From the NCBI GenBank assembly GCA_049671305.1, contig JBATUR010000036.1, forward strand, positions 1 to 19,000: 19,000 nt of DNA. Direction: 5' to 3'. The translations under genes and the position numbers were made by a program. The notes under the pieces were generated by a model. That model saw only the letters and a list, made by a program, of their open reading frames with translations, was not told where the DNA came from and ran no database searches. Below are positions 7,186 to 13,976 of this stretch, one piece after another. The stretch comes from CADCTM01 sp049671305. Its GTDB lineage: Bacteria; Cyanobacteriota; Cyanobacteriia; Cyanobacteriales; Coleofasciculaceae. Within the stretch, counting starts at the first letter, position 1. Each line of letters opens with the position of its first letter.

Positions 7186-8218
7186 TTCTCAATGTCGCTT
7201 GGCAATTTTGTTGCATGAAGGCATTCGTGGTCCCAATGGTAAAACTGGGTTAACACTTTTACGCTATAGCCAAGCCTCCATTGTTGCTGTAATTGATCAT
7301 GAATGTGCGGGCGAGTCGTTGTCACAATTAACTGGTATTAATTGTGAAGCCCCAATCGTTGATTCTGTGGCGTCGGCATTAGTTTATCAACCGGATGTTT
7401 TAGCGATCGGTATTGCCCCTTCTGGGGGGATATTAGCAGAAGCATGGCGGCAGGAGGTAAAGCAAGCGGTGGCGGCGGGGTTGTCGGTGTTGAATGGTTT
7501 GCATACACCGATGGCATCTGATCCAGAGTTACAAACTTTATTACAAGATGGTCAGAAAATTTGGGATATTCGTCAAGAGCCTACAGGTTTAAAGGTTGGC
7601 AGTGGTAAAGCAAGAACACTTTCTTGTCAACGCATTTTAACAGTTGGTACAGATATGAGTGTCGGCAAGATGTCGGCAAGTTTGGAATTGTATCAGGCAG
7701 CACAGCGTAAAAACATAAAAGCCAAATTTTTGGCAACAGGGCAAGCGGGGATTATGATTTCCGGGGAAGGTATACCGCTAGATGCTATACGTGTAGACTT
7801 TGCAGCGGGTGCGGTGCAACAAATGGTGATGCAATACGGGTATGAGTATGATTTGCTGATTGTTGAGGGGCAAGGTTCACTTTTGCATCCTGGTTCAACC
7901 GCAACTTTACCATTAATTCGGGGCACACAGCCGACGGGTTTGCTGTTGGTGCATCGGGCAGGGCAGACTCATGTTAGAAATCATGATCATGTAGCAATTC
8001 CGGCGTTATTGGAAGTGATTCGGGTTTATGAAACGGTAGCGAATGCGGGTGGTGCGTTTGGGGAAGTACGGGTAAAAGCGATCGCACTTAATACGGGACA
8101 TTTGAAAGTTGCAGAAGCCGAAAAAGCGATCGCACAGGTACGTCAAGAAACCGGGTTACCATGTACAGATGCAGTACGTTTTGGGGCAGATTTATTGTTA
8201 GATGCGGTGTTCAATTAA
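7175..8218 (+). CDS. dgcN: DUF1611 P-loop protein (DgcN-type N-acetyltransferase family)
   Basis: A 347-residue protein with the DUF1611 layout: an N-terminal Rossmann-like part (about 1-145, with LAIGIAPSGG and NGLHTPM) and a C-terminal P-loop domain starting at the GTDMSVGKM loop (158-166), followed by LIVEGQGSLLHPG and a late LNTGHL motif. Members were long annotated only as a conserved NTPase-like domain. DgcN has been described as a D-glutamate N-acetyltransferase acting with DgcA. The start codon lies inside the end of the epimerase gene (11-bp overlap, frame shifted), indicating translational coupling and a shared pathway. I infer the DgcN role from this arrangement, not from a specific active-site match. 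Confidence 0.82.
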   Translation: MQIDSQCRLAILLHEGIRGPNGKTGLTLLRYSQASIVAVIDHECAGESLSQLTGINCEAPIVDSVASALVYQPDVLAIGIAPSGGILAEAWRQEVKQAVAAGLSVLNGLHTPMASDPELQTLLQDGQKIWDIRQEPTGLKVGSGKARTLSCQRILTVGTDMSVGKMSASLELYQAAQRKNIKAKFLATGQAGIMISGEGIPLDAIRVDFAAGAVQQMVMQYGYEYDLLIVEGQGSLLHPGSTATLPLIRGTQPTGLLLVHRAGQTHVRNHDHVAIPALLEVIRVYETVANAGGAFGEVRVKAIALNTGHLKVAEAEKAIAQVRQETGLPCTDAVRFGADLLLDAVFN

Positions 8219-8252
8219 TCAAAAATTAAGCTTATTTAGGAGGATTTAAATT

Positions 8253-8840
8253 ATGCAAACTCAACAAAAATACTACTCTCCAGAAGAATATTTGGCACTA
8301 GAAGAAGTGGCGGAATATAAAAGTGAATATATTGATGGAGAAATTTTTCCAATGGCAGGCGGCACTACTAATCATAATCAGGTAGCTAGTAATTTCTCTG
8401 CAGAGCTAATTTTTGCTTTCAAGAAGCTAGACTACAGAGTATTTATCAATGATGTGCGTTTATGGATACCCGAAAGACGCATATACACTTATCCAGATGT
8501 CATGGTAATAGAAGGAGAACCGGAGTATGTGGGTAATCGTACTGACATGATTACTAATCCTAAAATTATTGTAGAAGTACTTTCAAAATCAACCCAGGGT
8601 TATGACCGAGCTGATAAGTTTGAAGCTTATCGGACAATACCAAGTTTTGAGGAATACTTACTTTTTGATCCGACCAAAATTCATGTAGAACAATATTCTA
8701 AAACAGCAAATAAACGTTGGTCATTTCGAGAATATGATGCTGAAGATGAAGCAGTTACGTTGAACTCAGTGCAAGTTGAAATTGCTATTGTGGATATTTA
8801 TAATAAAGTTAAGTTTGCAACAGTAGATCAGGAAAATTAA
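8253..8840 (+). CDS. Uma2 family (DUF820) putative restriction-endonuclease-fold protein
   Basis: A 195-residue Uma2 protein, a family greatly expanded in cyanobacteria. Typical features are the YYSPEEYLALEE opening, YIDGEIFPMAGGT, the PD motif (P81-D82 in YTYPDVMV) and E108 in IIVEVLSKST, which together make the PD-(D/E)xK nuclease core, then YDRADKFEAYR and EEYLLFD. The site appears intact, but the biological role of Uma2 proteins is largely unknown and a nuclease substrate has not been assigned. A strong Shine-Dalgarno (AGGAGG, 8238-8243) supports the ATG. It follows the DUF1611 gene by 34 nt and could be read through from it, though a functional link is doubtful. Confidence 0.9.
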   Translation: MQTQQKYYSPEEYLALEEVAEYKSEYIDGEIFPMAGGTTNHNQVASNFSAELIFAFKKLDYRVFINDVRLWIPERRIYTYPDVMVIEGEPEYVGNRTDMITNPKIIVEVLSKSTQGYDRADKFEAYRTIPSFEEYLLFDPTKIHVEQYSKTANKRWSFREYDAEDEAVTLNSVQVEIAIVDIYNKVKFATVDQEN

Positions 8841-9078
8841 ATGATAGTAGCATTTAATAGGATTGATTAGTGATGGTATCGTTGCCTTATCGACCGCAGC
8901 TTGTGAAGTTACAGAAGTTAGTAACATTTCATAATAAATTAGAATTAAGTTAACCGGAAATACCAATAGTTTAGTTAGTTTAAAAAATAGTTATTGTTTG
9001 CTAAAACCATTATTAAGAGTTTCCCTAAAAAATATTTCATCTTAGTATAAATAAACATTTATCTGAGACAATTTGTAT

Positions 9079-9702
9079 ATGGAACAACGACTAACTCAAG
9101 CACAACTAAAACAACTTATCGCCGAAGTGCAACAACTAGAGCAACGTCATGAGGCAGAATTAGAGACAGAGCAAGTTAGGGAAATTTTGCGAGAGTTGAA
9201 TTTACCTACGGAATTTTTGGAAGAGGCAATGGTGCAACTGCGCCGACGTGAAGCCTTAGCAGCGCAGCAACGGCAGAGACGTTTACTGATAGCTGGTGCG
9301 GTAGGAGCGATCGCTTTTCTCTTAATAGCATGGACTCTTTTTACCCATAACCAACAGCAAACTTTAAATAGTGTAATAGCTCAAAGCGATCGCATTACTC
9401 TAGCACAAGATGATGGCGGTAACCTTACTAAAATACCTCGCAAGGCTAATAATCAAGTATTCTATCGAGTCACATTATCTAATACTCCAGTCGGTCAAAA
9501 ACTAACGCTTTCTTGTAAGTGGATTGATCCAAGTGGGCAAATAGTTCATCAAAATCGCTACGAAACGAAGGATATTACAACACCAACTTGGAATACCTTT
9601 TGTCGTCATACTATTAGTTCAGTATCACCTAGTGGCACCTGGAAAGTTCAGGCATTTTTAGGCAATCGCTTATTAAGTGATGCTAGCTTTAATGTTCAAT
9701 GA
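9079..9702 (+). CDS. Single-pass membrane protein with N-terminal coiled coil, first gene of the unusual block
   Basis: 207 residues from the ATG at 9079; an in-frame TTG two codons earlier is less likely. Residues about 3-65 are charged and helical (LTQAQLKQLIAEVQQLEQRH ...) and probably coiled coil. A basic patch (RQRR) then precedes one transmembrane helix (about 69-88, LLIAGAVGAIAFLLIAWTLF). The basic residues on the N-terminal side suggest that the N-terminus is cytoplasmic and the remaining 115 residues are outside. The outer part looks beta-rich (SCKWIDPSGQIVHQNR, SPSGTWKVQAFLGNRLL) with two cysteines that could form a disulfide. I cannot name the domain. The stop overlaps the next gene's start as ATGA, so translation is coupled to the synthetase-like protein. 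Confidence 0.82.
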   Translation: MEQRLTQAQLKQLIAEVQQLEQRHEAELETEQVREILRELNLPTEFLEEAMVQLRRREALAAQQRQRRLLIAGAVGAIAFLLIAWTLFTHNQQQTLNSVIAQSDRITLAQDDGGNLTKIPRKANNQVFYRVTLSNTPVGQKLTLSCKWIDPSGQIVHQNRYETKDITTPTWNTFCRHTISSVSPSGTWKVQAFLGNRLLSDASFNVQ

Positions 9703-11402
9703 TTAATCTTATTACAGGCAGCATAGCCACAAACCTCACTCAGTTTATTGGCTATTGGGGTTATGGCGATTTTGAAAACTTAGCGCCACAACTCAAAAAG
9801 CTGCTAACGCCGAAACAAACTAACTGGTGTATTTCCTCACTGCCTGCTAGCTTTGCACTTTCAGCAGATGGCATTTCAGATAATTCTAATAGCAATATCC
9901 AGGCAGATGTTGGACTGCAAATGACCGAAGATAAATTAAAATTAGGGCGGCAAGCTTTTGGACGAGTGCCGCTTTATTGGCTACAAATTGAGCAGGTAAT
10001 TTGGTTTGCCTCACGGTTGCAACTACTGCTGCCTTTAATTACAGCAAAAGTTAGCATTCCGGCACTGTATGGATATAGTTGCTTATCTTATGTCCCCACA
10101 CCCTTGACGCCGATTGAGCAGATTGCGGCGCTGCCAGCAGGCACAGAGCAAATTTGGACGGGAAAAATGGGAACTTTATCATTATTATCCCATTCTTGCC
10201 AGGAATGGTCAGAAGCATCATCTAAAATTAATGATCAGCAAGAGGCAACTAAACAGCTTCAAAGCCTTCTCTCTTCAGCAGTTGAGCGACAAATTGCTGA
10301 CATTGGCAACGAAACAGTAGGGGTATTTTTATCTGGTGGTTTAGACTCCTCCATTGTGGCAGCATTACTTGTGCAGGCGGGCGTTAAGGTGCGTGCCTAT
10401 TGCCTTGATTTTGGTGAGATGGCTATTTCAGAATATCCTTATGCCGAGCAGGTAGCACACTGGCTGAAGATTCCCTTAGTTAAAGTTGAGGCGACACCCA
10501 AACAACTGCAACCTGCCCTCATTCCGACAATTGAGGCTTTAGATTTGCCCTTTGGTGATGGGGTAACGGTGCCTTTATTTTTATTAAATCAAGCAGCCAG
10601 CCGAGACACAAGCATTATTTTTAATGGCGAAGGTGGTGATCAATTGTTTGCTGGTTGGACAAATAAACCGCTAATTGCCGCAAGTATTTACCAGTCTGAG
10701 CATCCCAGCAGCACGTTTGAGGCTCAATATCTGAATACTTTTCATCGACTTTGGGGCTATGAAGCTCAGGTGTTTCAGAAGGATGTTTATGAGGAAATTC
10801 AGCAGCTTAATCCCCAAGACTGGCTTTATCCGGCTTTGGATGATAGCTCATCACTGCTGCATCGCTTACGTCGTGCCAGTTTGATGCTCAAAGGCGCTCA
10901 AAATATCCATCCCCGCGCCACCAATCTTGCCTTTGCTCATGGCTTAAGAGTGCGATCGCCTTTTTGCGATTTACCTTTGACAAACTGGACGTTTGGCTTA
11001 TCAGGAGAGCTGTTGTTACAAGGCGCTTGTGAGAAATACATCCTCAAACGGGCGGTAGAAGGCTTGCTACCACCAGAAATCGTTTGGCGACAAAAACGCG
11101 GCATGGGGGTTCCCTTAACCTCCTGGTGCTTAAATCAATGGTGGAAAAAGCTGGGTATTTGGCTAAATCCTGCTATTCTCCAAGCAGAAGCACGATGGCA
11201 ACCTGATTTGGCACTCAGAATTGCTCTGGGTGACTTGGGCGGCAAAATCCAGGGGCGGCGTATTGGTGAAATTCTTTGGTTGTTAATTGTCTGGCAATTG
11301 TGGCGAGTGCAGGTTTTGGGTGATGCAACTGTGCCCCCTGACTGGAGATATGATTTCTTACTGCCTTATCAATTTTGGAGATTGGCAAAACGATGGCGCT
11401 AA
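9699..11402 (+). CDS. Asparagine-synthetase-like ATP-dependent amide-forming protein lacking the glutaminase Cys
   Basis: 567 residues. The C-terminal half is the AsnB synthetase domain: PP-loop SGGLDSS (212-218), FNGEGGDQLFAG (308-319), LRVRSPFCD and the lysine-containing EKYILKRAVEGLLPPEIVW. By family it would adenylate a carboxylate and pass it to an amine. The N-terminal 150 residues are a shortened relic of the Ntn glutaminase domain, recognisable by GRQAFGRVPLYW (83-94). The essential Cys after the initiator Met is absent (start MINLITGS), so glutamine cannot be the nitrogen donor through this site. Such Cys-less relatives include beta-lactam synthetase and lasso-peptide cyclases, so free ammonia or an internal or peptide amine is plausible. 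It is coupled to its neighbours by overlaps at both ends. Confidence 0.9.
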   Translation: MINLITGSIATNLTQFIGYWGYGDFENLAPQLKKLLTPKQTNWCISSLPASFALSADGISDNSNSNIQADVGLQMTEDKLKLGRQAFGRVPLYWLQIEQVIWFASRLQLLLPLITAKVSIPALYGYSCLSYVPTPLTPIEQIAALPAGTEQIWTGKMGTLSLLSHSCQEWSEASSKINDQQEATKQLQSLLSSAVERQIADIGNETVGVFLSGGLDSSIVAALLVQAGVKVRAYCLDFGEMAISEYPYAEQVAHWLKIPLVKVEATPKQLQPALIPTIEALDLPFGDGVTVPLFLLNQAASRDTSIIFNGEGGDQLFAGWTNKPLIAASIYQSEHPSSTFEAQYLNTFHRLWGYEAQVFQKDVYEEIQQLNPQDWLYPALDDSSSLLHRLRRASLMLKGAQNIHPRATNLAFAHGLRVRSPFCDLPLTNWTFGLSGELLLQGACEKYILKRAVEGLLPPEIVWRQKRGMGVPLTSWCLNQWWKKLGIWLNPAILQAEARWQPDLALRIALGDLGGKIQGRRIGEILWLLIVWQLWRVQVLGDATVPPDWRYDFLLPYQFWRLAKRWR

Positions 11403-12598
11403 CTTCTGCATCTATACAAATTGGCGTTGCCAAGCGACTCTTGCAAGGTTATGGCTCACCATTATATGTCTATGACGGCGATCGCCTGCAGCAAACGATT
11501 CGCCAAATTAGCCAAGCTATTCCTTATCCCCACACTCAATTTCGCTTTGCTAGTGTGACAAACGGCAATGTTTCTCTGCTGCGGATTTTTCGTGCGGCTA
11601 ATTGGGGACTTCATGCTAATACTCCCGGCGACGTTTATCTAGGATTGCAAGCGGGTTTTGCGCCGCAGCAAATCGTTTATAGCGGCAGTAATCTTAATCG
11701 TGAGGAAATGGAGCAGGTGTTGGTTTGGGGCGTTTCCACACTGAATTTGGATAGTTTGGCGCAGTTGCAATTGTGCTGTGAAGTTTACCAATCTTTATCT
11801 CTATCACAGCCTCGCTTAGGTTTGCGCTTGAATGAACCAACTTTAACAGGTAACAGCCGCATTGGGGTACGCCCAGAGGAATTTGCCGAAGCGATCGCTC
11901 TTGCCGATTCTGCTAACCTCAAAATAACTGGGTTGCATTTTTATCGCGGTACCGGCACTAATGCTACAACAGCCTTTACACAGGTAATTTCAACTTTAAT
12001 TTCGATTGCCCAAAAGCTTCCAGATTGGCAATATTTAGATTTTGGCGGCGGTTTTGGCTATCCTTATCGCCATCAGCAAGTCGCTTTTGATTGGCAGCAA
12101 TTTGGGCAAGCATTATCTGAGCAACTTGAGCAATTAGAAAAAGCAATCGAGTTGGTAATTGAGCCAGGGCGGGCGGCAATTGCTGGCTCTGCTATTTTAC
12201 TGGCAACAGTTGTTTCTGTGAAGTGGCAAAATGACAAACAAATTGTCGGAGTTGATACAACTATTGCTAATTTATCAGTTTTGGCGGTTCATGGAGGTTA
12301 TCGCCAAATTATTGCCTTGAATTATTCAAGTTGCCAGTCGTTGCTTCATGCCACCGATGTCTGTGGCAATACTACTTATTCCCGTGATTATTTAGGGCAA
12401 AATTGTCAGCTACCAAGCTTAAAGATAGGAGATATTTTAGCAATTTTAGATGTTGGTGCTTATGGTTATGCCATGTCTTCTCATTTTTTGCATCGCCCCC
12501 GCCCAGCAGAAGTATTGTTGGAACAAAATAAGGCTCGTTTAATTCGTCAGCGTGAGGATTATTCTGTACTTTTGGATAACCAGATTTTTGAGTCTTAG
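11393..12598 (+). CDS. Fold-III PLP decarboxylase homologue (LysA/ODC-like) lacking the PLP lysine
   Basis: 401 residues from the ATG at 11393, with GGAG at 11377-11380; a TTG at 11375 would add six residues. The whole alanine-racemase-fold barrel plus C-terminal beta domain is present: GGGFG (218-222), EPGR (257-260), C324, DVGAYGYAMSSH and RPRPAEV, closest to diaminopimelate/ornithine decarboxylases. However, the motif that normally reads YAxKAN reads FASVTNGN here, putting V55 where the Schiff-base lysine should be. The histidine that stacks on PLP (F-H-x-G) is Tyr (HFYRGTGTN, Y184). PLP could not be bound covalently, so it is either a pseudoenzyme or has an unusual chemistry. The phosphate- and ring-binding elements are retained, so ligand binding remains possible. 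The start overlaps the synthetase-like gene by 10 bp. Confidence 0.88.
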   Translation: MALTSASIQIGVAKRLLQGYGSPLYVYDGDRLQQTIRQISQAIPYPHTQFRFASVTNGNVSLLRIFRAANWGLHANTPGDVYLGLQAGFAPQQIVYSGSNLNREEMEQVLVWGVSTLNLDSLAQLQLCCEVYQSLSLSQPRLGLRLNEPTLTGNSRIGVRPEEFAEAIALADSANLKITGLHFYRGTGTNATTAFTQVISTLISIAQKLPDWQYLDFGGGFGYPYRHQQVAFDWQQFGQALSEQLEQLEKAIELVIEPGRAAIAGSAILLATVVSVKWQNDKQIVGVDTTIANLSVLAVHGGYRQIIALNYSSCQSLLHATDVCGNTTYSRDYLGQNCQLPSLKIGDILAILDVGAYGYAMSSHFLHRPRPAEVLLEQNKARLIRQREDYSVLLDNQIFES

Positions 12599-12645
12599 CA
12601 ATTGCCGAAATACAAGTTCTACTCCTAACTTTAAATTAAGAAATC

Positions 12646-13974
12646 ATGAAATGTATTCAATGCAACAGAGATAATAAATTGAAAGATCGTACCGCTAATT
12701 CTGGGCGCTGTAAAAACTGTAGTCATGCTTTTGCTTTTGAGCCAACAACCATGACAGGCAAAAAGAAAAAGTTTACCGATCCATTTTTTGCCAAAGTGAT
12801 TACTGATATTTCCGCCAATAATACTCTCTTTTTCACACCCAAACAGTTTTTGTACTTCCTTGAGCGACGCTTAAAGCCTAAACCGCTTGGTCTAGCTGGA
12901 TTTGGTGTAGCTGGATGTGGCTGCCTGTATCTTTTGTCTGGTGCTTTTTTCGCAATGTTTATTGGCATAATATTATTAATCTGGTTAGGAAATATTGCCT
13001 TTATAATTACTCCAATATTGTTTAACTGTCTCTGGATTTGCTCACTTTTTTATAACAGCAATTTTCAGACTTCAAGCAATAAAGATCGTCACGATGGCGC
13101 GACAGCATTACAACTTCTAGGAGGTTTTATTTTAATTGTCGGAGTTTTGTATAGTCTCTTTATTAACTCATTTATGGGATATGCATCAGCAACTTTGCTG
13201 GGATTAACATCGCTGTGGTTGGGAATTTGGCAGAAGCGAAAGATTGTCAGAAATCTTAGCACATCTGTTGTGAGTATTAGCGCTGCTCAAATGCAAGGTT
13301 GGTTAAATCAATGGATGCGGGCAAATGGCTCTATAGCAAAACTGTTGCCGACGCCGCAAACCTTAGCTGCATCAAGTACGCCAAGCCCTGATGTTACTGC
13401 TTATAGCTTCGATCGCGTTGTGGTGTGTGATAATGATGCGATCGCTAATATGCTAATTGCTAATAATTTCCACTTTGAAAATAACTGTGCAATTCTGGCG
13501 ATTTCTGGCTATCCTCAAAACATCTTTGACGTGACAATGCAAATGTTGCGGCGCAACTCAGAATTGCGGGTGTATGCACTACATGATTGCAATCCTTTTG
13601 GAGTATCTTTAGTTCACCAACTGCGTACCAATCCCAACTGGTTTCCAGATCATAATATTGCCATTATTGATGTAGGATTGTTGCCGCGACAAATTACGGC
13701 GGCTAAACCAGGCATATTCATCCAAACTTTACGAGCCTCTGCCCAAGCTGCTCAACGCTTGCTGCCAGAGGTGCGTCAGGGATTATCAACAGCAGAATTA
13801 GCGTGGTTAGATGCTGGTAATTTTGTAGAATTAGAATCTTTTACACCCCAAAAAATTATTCAAATTTTGCAGCGTAGTATTAGTACAAATCGTGAAATTG
13901 ATGTTGAGGATGGAGGTATACTTTTTATAGGTGATTCTGATACTTCAATCTATGCAATAGAAAGCTTTGGTTAG
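12646..13974 (+). CDS. Multi-pass membrane protein with zinc ribbon and Topo VI A/Spo11-like Toprim domain
   Basis: 442 residues. An N-terminal zinc ribbon (C3, C6, C22, C25) is followed by hydrophobic blocks at about 82-135 and 155-195, probably four transmembrane helices, then a soluble C-terminal half. Residues about 255-345 read like the Toprim domain of topoisomerase VI subunit A: a strand with VVVCDNDAI, then SGYPQN (287-292), then VYALHDCNPFGVSL (309-322), matching the GYPD and LVDxDPYG motifs. The first acidic residue is Asp rather than Glu, and DxD is D314-C-N316, so metal binding looks weakened. No DNA-binding or tyrosine-containing domain of Spo11 is present. It lies 47 nt after the decarboxylase homologue and is probably in the same operon. 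Function unknown. Confidence 0.75.
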   Translation: MKCIQCNRDNKLKDRTANSGRCKNCSHAFAFEPTTMTGKKKKFTDPFFAKVITDISANNTLFFTPKQFLYFLERRLKPKPLGLAGFGVAGCGCLYLLSGAFFAMFIGIILLIWLGNIAFIITPILFNCLWICSLFYNSNFQTSSNKDRHDGATALQLLGGFILIVGVLYSLFINSFMGYASATLLGLTSLWLGIWQKRKIVRNLSTSVVSISAAQMQGWLNQWMRANGSIAKLLPTPQTLAASSTPSPDVTAYSFDRVVVCDNDAIANMLIANNFHFENNCAILAISGYPQNIFDVTMQMLRRNSELRVYALHDCNPFGVSLVHQLRTNPNWFPDHNIAIIDVGLLPRQITAAKPGIFIQTLRASAQAAQRLLPEVRQGLSTAELAWLDAGNFVELESFTPQKIIQILQRSISTNREIDVEDGGILFIGDSDTSIYAIESFG

Positions 13975-13976
13975 GC

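Noticed and set aside
8873..8953. A 26-codon ORF (MVSLPYRPQLVKLQ...) after the Uma2 gene
   Set aside because: No Shine-Dalgarno, no recognisable family and short length; possibly a relic, but not supportable as a gene.
9699..12598. Lasso-peptide or beta-lactam biosynthetic cluster
   Set aside because: The Cys-less AsnB is reminiscent, but there is no B-type protease, no precursor-peptide ORF in the short gaps, and no carboxyethyl-arginine synthase or clavaminate-type enzyme.
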